Of a stretch of 64,000 bases of DNA, positions 22,710-36,400 are shown piece after piece; within the stretch, counting starts at the first letter, position 1, and each line of letters begins with the position of its first letter. This DNA is from Megamerina dolium. Lineage: Eukaryota; Arthropoda; Insecta; Diptera; Megamerinidae. The notes under the pieces were generated by a model, which was not told the origin of the DNA, did no database searches, and worked only from the letters and a program-made list of their open reading frames with translations. Location: NCBI GenBank assembly GCA_963854835.1, contig OY978526.1:65944765-66008764 (forward strand), in the 5' to 3' direction. Made by a program: the position numbers and the translations under genes.

Positions 22710-24530
22710 ATGTTGTGTTAATTGCAAATTAATTTGTGATCGGACAATAATTTGTGTGACTCTTAAAATTAATCGAGACTGTACCAGATTCAAAGACAGC
22801 TCATGACATTTTGCTTCAACTTTCTTCTATACAATTTCTCATATTAGTTGAATTCGTAGATCACTGACCTCGGTTTAAATTTCTGCGTGACCATTTCATA
22901 TTTCCCAATATTCTGCTTAAGAATTGATGTGAGACGGCAAAATGATTCTATATTTTAGCTCTCACAAGTTTAGTGAAAAATGAGTGCACCGCGTGCATGA
23001 AGCATAAAGTAAGTTGAGTTATTTAAACGTAGTACGTAAAGGAGGTATTCTAGAGGAAAAGAACCTGAAAAAGATATACAGCGCACAAAATAACGATATA
23101 TCACACTTTGGTGTTTTTATAACCCTAAAATCCTAAGTAAGATTTCAAACTAGTAGGGACAATTGCTAACTTATTTTTGCAATCCAATTTAATACAAAAG
23201 GTCTGTACAGACGTCGTAATGTATAGTGATTCCCTACATCATGGTGTAGGGTTTAGTCCGTAAATTTCATTTATATATCATATATACATATTTCCCATAT
23301 TGTACATTTAAATTATATAATTAATTAATAAATGAAATGAGTAATTTACATGAATACAAATGATTTAGCATTTTTATATTTCATTTTATTTCATTTATTT
23401 TGGTTTTTCTTATTAAATTAATTTATTTAATAATAATAATAATAATAATAATATATAATACATAAGTATTTACTTAATAAAATGGAACTCGTATTTTATC
23501 ATATGTATTAAATTTATAAAGATTGTTTGTTTTATTTTAAGTTTTTTATTATTTATGGATATTATTTTTTAATTGAATTTGTATTAAGAATGAACGCAAA
23601 TGATTAACTTCAATTTATTTTTCTGTTTGTTTGTTTTTTTTTTTTACAATTATTCTTTATTTTTTATAGTATTATATATATTAAGGTTTTTTTATAGTAT
23701 TATATATATTAAGGTGGATCGCCTAGAAGAGTTTGAAACGTACAACTCTTAATTGAAAGTTATATCTTTTTTGTATACGGCTCGATCCAAACTAATGTAT
23801 ATAACATATAAAATTTAATTTTTTTTTTGTTGCTTGTTTAATTTTTTAATAATATTAATATTTAAAAACTACATTAAAAATTCATTGTTAATTTTCTTCC
23901 ATTCACAATGTGTACAATATATGCGTGTGTGCAGTAGTGACTGTGTAGTATATGTATATGTCAGTGTATTTATGTTTCTTTCTATGCCATTTTTATTTAT
24001 TATAGGGCAGGATAGGATATATATGGATGTGTTAATAAGTATGTATGTTTGTTTGTTTTTTTTTTTGGGTATTTTTATAGATGTTGAAGTTCGTCATATG
24101 TTGTTAAAATCTTTCGTTTCTTTTATAACTTTTTATAAATTTAATAGGTATATTTTTAATTTTCAGCCAATAACAATTAATTAATCGAATTTATATTGTA
24201 GTTTTTGTTTTTATAATATTTTCAATTAAAAACACTAAATTGAAAAAGAAAAAGAATCACATAATATTAATATACACATATACATATGTACATACATATA
24301 CATATCCATGCATATGTACGAATATACATATATTAATGTAGACATTGAATTTGACATAGAGTAAATAGTAAATTGCTTAAATGGAAGTATTATATTTATA
24401 GTACTCGTATAAATGTAGTATATACGAATAATTATTTTCATTTTAATCGTATTAAACATGGCAAGATAATTAGTAAATAGTGATCAATTAGAATAATAAC
24501 TCTAACAAAAGAATCAGCACTTATTTACTT
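22710..24530. other. AT-rich intergenic DNA downstream of cry
   Basis: Very AT-rich, with an (AAT)n run at about 23431-23453, a direct duplication of 'TTTTTATAGTATTATATATA' around 23662-23712 and ATACAT-rich tracts at 24260-24350. No gene seen. Confidence 0.45.
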
Positions 24531-25203
24531 ATGTACATTAAGATGGGTCTAAATTGGGGTGTCCTCATTATGACATTCTGTTTTTTTGCGATTCACCAAT
24601 TACAGATTTGGAATTTTTAGTCTTTACAGCCATTATAAAAACATCAATTTCGAGAGGAAGCAGCGTATCATGCATGATGCTTTTCAGATCTTTTTACATT
24701 CATTTTGTAGGGAAGCCTCTCGAAGGAGCGAAGATAGGGGTAAGAGCGTTTGGTGGAAATATTAGTCAAGAAAAATTACTGAATGTCGGTCATATATTTT
24801 AATGCTCTAGGGGCGATTCCTGGGCAGCTATGTGGTCATTTGTCGATTTTCAAGTGATTCATTTTGAAATTTTAATAGCGGTTGGTCATACATTTTATCT
24901 CTCTAAGGAGTTTTTTGGGCAGCTGTGATGTTATTTGTCAATTTTCAAGATTTTTGTGATTATTTAATAGGGAAGCCCCTCTAAGAAGCGAAGGTAGGGG
25001 ATAAGTATCATAATCATCACATCTCTCACTGCTCTATGGATGATCCCTCGCTAGATATTTTGTATGAGAGCCTTCGCAAAGGTTGGAGATATGTTTGAAG
25101 GATTTATTTAGACTTCCTTTGGAAAAAATTATTAAAATTATCCAAATTTTAGTTTATCGCTTATCTAGGCAATTAAACAGATTTCAACCATCTTAATGTA
25201 CAT
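24531..25203. mobile_element. Non-autonomous DNA element with perfect inverted ends
   Basis: Starts ATGTACATTAAGATGG (24531-24546) and ends with its exact reverse complement (25188-25203). If the outer TA is a target duplication, the terminal repeat is CATTAAGATGG. The interior repeats a module ('GGTCATACATTTTA...GGGCAGCT...TTTGTCGATTTTCAAG') twice or more. A relative with ends CGTTAAAAGG / CCACCTTAACG lies at 40772-41274. No coding capacity. Confidence 0.65.
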
Positions 25204-28200
25204 TGTATGTATGTGTATAAATTCCTAAAGGGTGACTTTTTTCTAGGTCGCAGGTTTTTTAATTGAAATAAAATAAGTCGCGAATTAATTCATTTTTTGT
25301 AGTTAATTGAAACATCAGTATTTAGTAAAAAAAATATATATAGACTGAAGAAGAACCACATGTGTGGATATTATACATCTGACGATTGAATGTGATTTGC
25401 GTCACGCGTGATTATCTAGTAACCACAACAAATATTACTTCAGATGCAGATTTATGTTCATTAATTATATTAACAGACTTTGTATCTATTATCTTTAACT
25501 CATTTTATTTGCAATTTAAATTTCTGTAAGAATAACAAAAAAAAAATAAGACCCTTTAAAAAGCAACATCGCTGATGAAAATTATTCAATTCAAAATTAA
25601 AATTTATTTAATACATATTTATTAAAAAAAAATAATATAGATTTGTAGCCATTCAATTATTAAAAGAATTCGACTATAAATTAGAAGGGAAAAAAAACAT
25701 TTTTATTCGCGCATTGTATCGGTAGCACCTTACAGATTATAGTAATACTTAGTTTCAGTTACAAGTAAAAAAAAAACATTATTTACTAATTCACTCACTT
25801 TCCCAAGACTATCAAAGAGCTTTAAAACAAATATCAAACAGAATGCGGAATATCAAACAGATGGTATTTGCAAAATGATGACAAAAATCACAAAAGACAT
25901 ACAGCAATTTACATATTTGATGCGTTTAATCCAAATGTTTAATGTTCGCTTTACAAAATTGAAGCATTCAATTTTATTCTGAACTACCCAGAGAATTATT
26001 AAAGAATCAACTCATCTCCAATACAGTAAAATAAGTAAATGAGAGAGTAGTTGCAAGCTGGAAATCAAATATATTTCAAAAACGCACTCAATTGAAATGT
26101 TCCCGATTGATTGAAATATAATTTTCCTGATCGAAAAAAATCTTATCTCGTCATGATTCCCTGCAGTCTTTCAGAAAAGTAGCAGTAAGTAGAGGGTGAT
26201 GCTTTAGAATAAATCAATAAAATTAAATAATAAATAATTACAAAATTAAAAATTACATGACATGATGTACTTTGAAATTTGTTGTTTTTCGTATTCTTCG
26301 TTTTAATATACACGAGACCAGCGCGTCTTGTTACTTAGGTTGTTACGTTATTGTTGTTATTATTAGATATAGTATTATGCAATTGAACATAGTTCATTTA
26401 TCCATTTATCCAATTAAGTAGATATTATAATATCTATAAATTTAATGTGAAATAAAATTATACATGAAGATTATTAAAATTGAACAGCGACAATTTATTT
26501 TACTACATTTACATATGTTGTGTATTGTGTATTTATATGTGTATGTATCGATATACATAAATTAATGATTTAATGGTGTTATTTTCGTTTTAATTTATAA
26601 TAAGTAACACTGAATTATTCTATTGTAATTGTATGAAATAATATTGTATTTTTTTTTTTGTTGCTAGTATTACTTGTTTGTATGCATGTATTGTATATAT
26701 GGATGAGTCTTTGCAAATCATTATTTTATAATAATTTATTTTTTTTTTCCAAATACATTTTTATGTCTGTTTATGTGTACGTGCATATTTTACTTATAAT
26801 TTCCCAGCAAACCAAATATTTTGACATTTTATGAATTCTAATTCCATTATTCAAAAGTCAACACTACAAAGTCGGTAGTGTACATTTGAATTATATCGAG
26901 ATTGGGGACACCTCCTAATTGCTATTTCTTTTAAGTTGTGAATTATTGCAATATTTTACTATTTTTTGCCACATCGAACAATATACTTTGCACGTTTTAA
27001 TAAGAATTTCATACAAATATCCATCTCAAACAAAAGTTAATAGTTAAATAAGTGTAAATTAATTGTATTGACATTCAAAAAAAAAATATTATAACAATTT
27101 CGCAATCACAATTGAAATTAATTGTCTTTGGTTTGCGTGGTTAATACATATTTTTCGAATAATCTGTGTACATATGCATGTATAAATTTTATTTACTTTT
27201 AATATCTCATTATTAATATAATATATGTTTGTAAGTATTTGTGTATATAGCTTATCAGGTTTATTCAAGTACTTGCTTTCAATAGCTGCTATTTGTTTCA
27301 ATTTTAAACTTTTCGCCAAGCAGTTATTACTATTTATTTGTTTTCTTCTGGACAGATTTGTTAGGTTAGATATTGAAGTTTTGAGGGAATAGACAACTAT
27401 TACATATTTGCATATTGTACTTGATGTTTCTCCACCGATCACTCACTTTGAAGTTGCATGTTGAACGAGTTGAAATTTAAAGAAAAACCAAAAAGAGTAG
27501 CGAGCATCATGAAATATAGCATTCTATTCTGACCTATTTTATTTGTAATTGTTAGCTCCTCGAGTTGGAAATAGAAGTCGCTTAATCAAAATTCCCAACG
27601 AGACCACATGCAGTGACGAAATCACATACATCAAATGATTTGATATCAGAGTGCTTTTGTATTCGAGTGAGTTAAACTTAAAGGTTCTTTTGGGCGATGC
27701 GTTAAATCCAAATCTTCAAACAAGAAAATGTGATAATCTATTGGGTTCAGTTCCGCGCAGTAAGAAGAATGTGGTAAAAAGAACCAACTAAACTTAATTA
27801 TTTATTCTTGACCCTTGACCACTGTATGTGGTCGCGTAAAATCGTTAAATTTGTCTTCAACAACTTCTGATGGATAATACATCGACAACCCCACAATAAA
27901 CACATTTTTCATGGATATTTGATTTGTGATCTGTTCGAGGTGGTTAAGCTTTATCGACGATATTGTCATAGATAGTCCGTTTCACCGCCTGTTATGGTTG
28001 TGAGAGTAAATTTGTGGTTTGTTCGTTATTTCGTTCACTGATATTGTGAATTGCCCATACTCCCACACTTGCTAACTGCCTCTAATTTCTATAGGTGGCA
28101 GCAAAAAGTCGATTGAGATGTTCGACATTTAATTATACTGTTATATCTTGCTTGGAAGGACATCTCCCCATCGGTTCGTCCTTCGAAAACTCATATCTCC

Positions 28201-28440
28201 AGAACTGAAAAACTCGCGAACCAATTTTTAATAACCCAAACGATAATTAGCTCTTCAATATGTACTCTTTCAATCTCCGTTTTAGGAGGTGTGCTCACCA
28301 ACAGTTTAATAAAACGTATCCCACACAAAATAGTTACCTAGTTAGACTAAACTTTTATCTATCTAGTAAAAGCAAACATTTCTTTGTCTTGGCACATCCT
28401 CAAAGTGGAAAAATACGAACCACATATTTTTTTTATTAAT
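25204..28440. other. AT-rich intergenic DNA between cry and vib
   Basis: No host gene, tRNA or rRNA recognised. The short ORF at 27089-27442 is AT-driven and resembles no protein I know. Confidence 0.45.
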
Positions 28441-28444
28441 TAGT

Positions 28445-28497
28445 TATGATTGCCTAAATCGATTTTCAGTTGTAATTACCACATAAGTAAGTAGTTA
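28445..28497 (+). repeat. Degenerate 3' end of the RTE-like LINE
   Basis: 'GCCTAAATCGATTTTCAGTT' and 'ACCACATAAGTAAGTAG' match the LINE end seen at 8878-8946 and 49400-49990. Confidence 0.5.
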
Positions 28498-28554
28498 TGA
28501 CTCGACTTAATAATAAATAGAAAGCAATATTTTTGTATATATTTTGATCTGATT

Positions 28555-29190
28555 TCTTGAGCATGATGACGTCACATTTGTACAGTATATGAGTTTTATC
28601 TCACAGGAGAGCGCAATCTCTAATATTTCCACTTTGTGTCGGCACCTAGGTGGATACGAACAATAGATTTTATCTATTGTTGATCAACATCTATTTTATT
28701 CAAAAGCCATAGGAGCGATGTCAAAATGGATTGATAGGTAACGTAACGTTGGAATCTGTAGAAGTTAGAGAAATTCTCTTTTCTCTGCATAATATATCTA
28801 TTTTATATTTCTCGTAGCTATCATTTGCAAACTCATATAGCATTAAGCGTTGACTAATCACACTGTAAGTTATAACTCGACTCGGCTTGAATACCTTTCT
28901 ACACAATTTCGTTGTGTGATTTATTTGGCATGATGACATCACATGGGCGCATATACAGTATTTGAGCTTTATAACACAGGAGTGCGCAATCTTTTGATCT
29001 TGATCATCATCATCTTTTGATGTTGTAATTTTGGGTCGATTTCCTTGACGTCACACGTCACACATATATAGTAAATGAATTTCTTAGCACTTTATTATGT
29101 AGATGTAAGGAATGTGTAAATTAAATTTTGCATCTTTCTACTCTTTATTGCTGTATTTTTGTGAATTTTCCTTTGATGTCACACAAGCGC
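28555..29190 (+). repeat. Repeat units carrying CRE-like TGACGTCA sites
   Basis: A cassette 'GATGACGTCACAT..ACAGTATATGAGTTTTAT..ACAGGAGAGCGCAATCT' at 28564 recurs as 'GATGACATCACAT..ACAGTATTTGAGCTTTAT..ACAGGAGTGCGCAATCT' at 28930. Shortened versions sit near 29044 and 29170. Perfect TGACGTCA palindromes lie at 28567-28574 and 29046-29053. Confidence 0.55.
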
Positions 29191-30481
29191 ATAGCACAGT
29201 ACAGGGCTATCTGTATTATTCATCATTTGGACCTAAAGGATAGTATACAGATTAAAGTTTGCATTTTTCTATTCTTTTTTGCTTTAGTGTGTCTCTATTT
29301 TTATTTAATATTTCTATTTTCCTCTAAATACTCGTATATTTAATGTGCTCTTTATTTGCATATTATTGTTGTGTTTATTTACCACAATTGTTGCTATTCC
29401 TTTTTAGCATAGTTATGTATGTAAATAATGGGCATATATGTATAAATATAAATATCTTTTTTACTATATATTTGTCTTTATATTTTATTTAAATTTTGTT
29501 TATAGATCATTTTATATATATATATATTTTTTTTAATACATACATACTCTTTTTATACATATTTTTGCTTTATTTTGTATTGTAAATAGAATACATTTAA
29601 TAAAATTTTGTTTTTCTTCTTCTTCTATTACACCTTATTTCCATTAAACAATACATTAGCATTATATATTTTTTATTTAACACAAGTATTATTTCAATTG
29701 AATTTATTTTTATTAAATATTTTGAAACATATATCTCTATTTGTCTGGTTGTCAATGTACCTATTATATACATATATTTATGTATATATGTATGTGTATG
29801 CCTGCTATAGTTTATTTAATTGATTTTTAATTATGTTTTGTTTCATTTTATTGGTTTTTTATTTTTTAATTAATCAAATACATTTATATTTGCGTATTTC
29901 ATCATAATTATACTTAAAAAATAAACTATTGCATTATTTAAATATAATTTTTTGTATTATATTGTATTGTTGTTTTTCTTTTTTTTCTCCCTCTTTTAAT
30001 ATTAATAAATCTTAACATTAACAAAAAAAAAACAAAATAATAAATTTAAATTTAAATTATAGTTCATGTAGTTGTTGTTGTTGTTGTTGTTGTTGTTGTT
30101 ATTATTATTATTATGCTTGTTTGCTTAACTACTAAGCTACAATTTGAAACTAAATTTAAAAGTAAATACCATAAAATTGTTGTTTGTTACTGCTGTTGTT
30201 GCTACTAGTGGTGTTGATGATGGTAATATGCAGTGTAGTTTTGTAATTATTGGCATTTTGTTGTTGTTGTTTTGTTAATCTGATCACATAACTTTTTTTT
30301 TTGTTTGTTTTAGAGTTATTAGGATGATGGAAGGAGCGAAGCAGAACAAAGTGCTATCCGTACAAGCTATATGGTATGAAGTTCTTGTTGTTGTGGTGGA
30401 TGGTGGTGGTGGTTGTTGTGGTTGTAGTAGTAGTCGTGTTGTTTGTAAGTGTCCTTCCTAATATTTGCTAGTGCTATTAAA
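29191..30481. other. AT-rich DNA including the 3' UTR of vib
   Basis: The vib mRNA (minus strand) continues below 30482. Candidate AATAAA signals on the minus strand lie near 29845 and 29811; which is used cannot be decided. A (GTT)n run at 30070-30106 and GT/GGT-rich tracts at 30380-30440 would read as CAA and ACC repeats in the 3' UTR. Confidence 0.4.
30070..30114 (+). repeat. (GTT)n(ATT)n microsatellite
   Basis: About a dozen TTG/GTT units followed by several ATT units, probably within or next to the vib 3' UTR. Confidence 0.85.
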
Positions 30482-33400
30482 TTAATCAGTTTCAGCACGT
30501 GTACCCCGTACTTCACCAACAGAACGTTGTTTATCCAGCTCTTCTTTGACTTTCTCTTCGATAGCTCGTATATCTTCCATTGTTAAACCGTGCCAGCGAT
30601 CCATCCAACAGAAAACTTGACTGAAAGTAAATAAAGAATTGAATAAAATATTAATAAAATCATATATGCAACAACAAAATGTTCAATTCGATAAAAGTAA
30701 AACTGTTTTCAAAAGTTTGGAAACAATAAATTTCCCTTTTTTGACAGTTTTGCAAAGACTTTACGCCCGAGCAACGTTTAAAAAATTTGGGGAAATTTAG
30801 AGGTGTTCAAAAAGCGCTTCGTGCAATTTACGGCAGACATCATCGTCAAGTGAGACGCCCAGTCACAATAGAATTGAAACCCTTACACTATTGGACTTAC
30901 ATTCATCAATGAGATCGTTTAGATTGGGCAATGATGAAACTACCGCCGCCATTGTGACCAGTGTGAAAGATCGTCAAAATTCATCGATTTGTCATTGTGC
31001 ACAAAAACTCGGTCTGCACCCATTGACTTTGTGGAAAATTGAATTGGCGCAAGAATTGAAGTCAATGGACCATCGTCTTTGAGTTCATTAACTGGACGCT
31101 TGAACATTCGAGTGGATCCATTGCTTTACTCCAAAACCTCATATCTGACCCTAGTGATGTGGTCTTAGTGAATAAGCAAATTTGGGGTATTTTGAGTACA
31201 GAAATTAGCACTATTTGGTGCGGTTTGCAGGTCGGTGGCATAATGCAGCCTTACTTTTTCAAAAACGAATAAAATCGAAGTCGAATATAGGGAGTATAGA
31301 GCCAAGCTCAACAATTCTTTGCTTCCAAAAGTATAACAACTGGTCTGGAAGACTTTTAAATTCAGCATGATGCTGCCGTAATATTGAAGGAAATGTGTAG
31401 TGACAAGATTGGTCTATAAGATCATTTGATTTGATGCCTCTGAAGCATTTTTGTGGGTCTGTTTGAAGTCTGCTTCGTGACATACGTTTTTAAAATCCGT
31501 TCAGAAAAAAATTTTAAAAATCTATTTTTTACATAAAGAAAACTTTTGGGAAACCCACCTACATAAAATTTACTTCTTTCTTCAAATCGAAATATTTTCC
31601 ATCCAAGACAAAATAGAACCAAGCAAAACTATCATTTCTTTCTTTCTTAATTTAGCTTGATAGCTAGATATTGCATACTTTCAAGGGTGTGTGAACTTCT
31701 ATATTTTGTTAGCATGACATGAAAAGTATGCAATAATATTTTTAGTGCTGCAAAATTTGCACTTTAAAACCAAAAGAGATCTTGCTTCAAAAGTTATGAG
31801 ATTTTTAAAATGTTCATTTAAATCAGCTACCAAAAATAATTCTATCATAAATTTTTAAAAATCGTTACTAATTGCATTTTAGTTTTATTAGTTTTTGCTC
31901 AAATTTTATTTAATTATTATTATTATTATTATAAAAATATTATTATTATACTTCGATATATTTAATCTTCTTCTTAATACAATAGTTAATATACATACCG
32001 ATGGAAATTTGTAAATAATCGTCTTTCTGATTTTTGTATAAAATTCTCTATTCTCGTCTGTAGGCCAAACCATTTGAATTCGCATGTAACCAATTTATAA
32101 CATGTCATAACAGGGTCGACTTTCTTTTTCCAGTCGGGACCAACCAGTGGACCACGTCCGGTTTTCTCGGATTTGAATCTAAATGAATATAATATAAATG
32201 ATAATAATTTAACACAAGAGTAAAGAAACATTTTATGAATGCCAACTTGTGCTAAAACAAAATTTATTCATACTTTGTTGGATCCTCAGTTGGTTTGTAA
32301 TCCGCAGGTGTGACGGGATCATTGGCAATGTCGATGTGCACAACTTCACGTTGTTTTAATTTTTCTGGTGGTAATTCGTGTACCTGCGTATAATCAATAT
32401 AAATCAATCAAATAAAAAACATATGTGATTTAAATATTTCATCATAAAAGTGAAAGTAAATTATGCAAATATACGACGAAAATATAAAATACAAGTTAAA
32501 TATTGAATTAATTTTCACTTTTAGTAAAAGCTCAAAGCAAAAGCATTAGCGAAAAGTAGAATTTATTATAAGAAATTCAATAAAATACCTTAAATAAGTT
32601 ACTAATACTAGAACAAGTTACACGTTGCTACAGTGAGTTTGAACTTTTCAAGTGACATAGTGAAATCTGTTGGAGTGCAACAGAAAATCACATTTGCTTG
32701 GAAAGTGACTAATTTACTTATTGAAATGACTGCAATGACAAAAAAATAAAATGTTTTTTAACAGTAATCGAAAATTTTAGGTGGTAAAAACTTGTGAAGC
32801 ATGTTTTCTGTTGTACTCAACTAGCTTTACGACCTATACTTGGTTCATTTAATAAGTTCAATCTTTGTGTAGCACCACGTTATGATGAATACCAGCATAA
32901 ATGAATGTAGACGTATAGAAATGTTGTTAGAAAATGATGGCAAAAAAATTAAAAAAATAGTCTTTCAATAATTTGACCTAAACTTTGACATTGAACATCA
33001 TATTGAAATAATAAAAGATTAACTATTTCCAGAAAGGAAATATGTCCTCTCGCAAAAGAAGGGTAAAAATAAACATTTCAATTTTATTTCTTCTGAGTAT
33101 ATTTCGAATTTTCTGATATATATTAACGATTTTGTAAATTAGAAATAAAGTTTTCTAATCACGTTTGGAACAATCAGAAATCAATTTTGAATTCTAACGT
33201 GTCCCATCATTAATTACAATGGACATACTTGCTGTCGACCTAGCCACAAAATTATTGCGAATAATTCGCAATTCGAGAAAATGATATCATTAATTCCGAA
33301 TGAATCGTAAGTTTGGCAAATTTATGTAGGTGATATTTTGTACGATTTGTAAATTGTGTCGTGGGCGAACAAAATTGCCCTCTCTGTTTTTTTCGTTTGT

Positions 33401-36400
33401 CATATCTAATAATATAATAACTTTTGGTTGAAAATTGATTTTTTACTAGTGATTTGGAAAAATTATTATGAAAAATATAAAAGGAGCATACTTTTAGGAT
33501 CGGAAAATGTCGGCAACAATGACACAATTTTTCACGAAGAAATTAATAATAAAATTTATTATATTGTTTTAGAAGACCGTCATGTGAAGTTGATTGAGAT
33601 TGCTGACATGGTAAAAATCTCAAAAGAACGTCGTACATGAAATTTTGACTATGCCAGAGTTATAGGCGAGCTGGGTGCCGGATCTTATGTTTTGAAACAT
33701 GAAAAAATGGATCGGAGACAATAGATTTGAGGCATCGTAACTAAGAAAACACCAACAACCGACACCATCTGGCATAATTTCTATCATTTGTAGTAAATAT
33801 ATAGTACCATGGGTTCTATAAAACAACTTGCTAACAATGTCAGAATTAACGACTTGTAGAACAAGAGCAGTACATTCATTGTTGAAGTCTAGATGAATTT
33901 CTTTTAATCAAGATTTCTTCCATTTAACTTTTTAAGTGAAACTTGAAAGACGGAACAATGCATTATTGAAAGACGCTTCGTTATTATGGAATTGAAATAA
34001 AAATTGGCGAACATGATGCTAAAAGATATCGCAATGAAAACAATGAAATTAACATAAATCAAGCGTTAAAAATACATATATGCATGAAGCTAAATATTAT
34101 ATAAAAATAAGGTTAACATCAAAACTTGATGAACGGTGATTGTAAAGTTCAAAGTTGCATTTTTAATTGTAGACATTATTGCTAATTTTTTAATCTTTTT
34201 TATAATACTAGCTTCATCCACATATGACATATACTATACATACATATTACTGTAACAAATCATAGACTATAACCCAACAACAGACTCACATTATTTTGAT
34301 CTCCAATATCAGCAACATGAAGCGATTCAATACAAATAATGAAATTCTCCTTCATGTAACCGGGATTCTAAATATCATTTCATAGAATGCGACGTGTTTT
34401 GCATCATAATACAATTTTGATTACAAACACACACACACACATACATACATATATTTAAATATATTATATTTTCAAATTGTTAATTTTAATCCAATAGTAT
34501 TAAGTTCAAATTGATTAATTGATGTTATTACATATTATATTATTAGTCAAATCAATTTTAATTTATGTTATTCCAATATTAATTGAAATCCAACACCATT
34601 TGCAGCACAAGCATTATTTAGATATACAACAAAATTAAATACCATAAATAAAGAGAAGAGAAAAAGAAGAAGAAAGAACAAAATTAGTATATTCTATATA
34701 AATATTTTCACTTACATTATATGAATCGCCATTATCTTTACCAAGATGCAGCGAGTCTATGATTATTTTAAAACCGTCTTTCATAAATTTTGGATTCTAA
34801 GAAATATTTAAATTCTATTCAATTTTAGATGTTTTTATATTAAAATTTATTATGGTTATTCATATAAACTCATAAATGATCATATAAAAATTCGCACATT
34901 TGTAAGAATGTTATCTTAAATTGACCGTGTGTGAATTTTATATTAAATTCGACAGTTTATATAAATAAATTGTTGACAAATAATACTAACGTATAGATTT
35001 ACGAGACATTTGTGAATTTTCATATAAATACTCATTGTATTTTTATTTAATTTCTGTTCAAATTCTTAAGTAAACTTCTACGTGACACGTGACAATTTGA
35101 TGTGATGAAAAGCGATTACCACAATACCATACACTTTAATAGTCTAGGGTATATTATGACGCGCCTAAATAAAGAGATATCAAACTGAAACCTACCTACC
35201 TACCATACAAAAATCTCTTTTCGAACATTTGTTTCTATAAATTATGTACATAAATCTAAAGATATAGCGTTGAACCTTGGTGTATATGTTATTTTTTCAA
35301 ATCAACTTATGTTATTGAAAAAGGAGCGTTTTCGGATCAAACCTACACGTACCTTCCATACAAACATATGTTTTCGAATATATATTTTCATGCTAAAAAG
35401 TTATTTGTATCAGAGAAGAGGACGCCTAAGTTTCCATAATTAATTTCTAACTGTATTTTCAGACTTTTTCACATAAATATAAAGTTACCTAACTAAATCT
35501 TAACAGATACTAGTGTTTTGAACAAGCAACAAATAGTTAGAAGAACGGTCGCAATAAATGAAAACTAAACCTACCTTTCATACAAAAGTAAGTCTTTCGA
35601 TTTTCATCAAATAATAATAAAGTTACCAAACTGAAAATTGGTATACAATATTATTTTTGCAAGAAAAAATTCCAAAATATGCATAATTCGATAAAAATCA
35701 TGCCCGTTTCCTTTACAAAATTCTGTTTGAGAATGTAGGAATTCCAATTTGGAGCACAGAATTGACAGACTCTGTCTGTATGTTATAAAGTATGGTATAT
35801 AAGTTTCGGTATTACCGAAGCGTCGAATTCCGTTCGAAACTTGTACATTTTTTATTTTCTAGTAAACTCTCATAAAAAAAAATATTAAACGTAATATAAA
35901 AATAAATTCGAAAATGTTTCAAAAAGATCGTAATCTTGAAAAAATTCTCAAAAATTAAATGAAACGTTTTTTTCGTTGAAAAGGGAAAACTTCAATTTAC
36001 TTAAAAACAAACTCGAAAGCGTTTACTATTATTTGTTATGATGTTTACATTTTCAACAATTACAAACAATCTCAATCCTGATTCTATATTTTAGAAGGGA
36101 ATCGTTGCCGAACTATCAATGGCCAATTTCGAATTTTCTATGAGGTTTCATTGCCGAAAATAGACTTGAAAATTTTCAAGATTCTCGAACTTTCCTTTTA
36201 AAGGAATTTTAGAGTCTTAAGGTATGCCCCAGAAACTGGACCATTGACTATAAACGCGCATTGGCATGCGCTGTAATGATCTGAAACTCATTGTCACCTG
36301 TCACTCTCACAGATCACTAGAACAAGGCTATATTTAAGGAAATTTTGAGTCGCTGAGCTTTAGTTTGCTTTACAGCATTTTTTTAAACATTTTAATTTCG

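Noticed and set aside
30482..30620. CACGTG E-box near 30492 as a clock regulatory site
   Set aside because: It lies inside the coding sequence of the last vib exon and has no supporting context.
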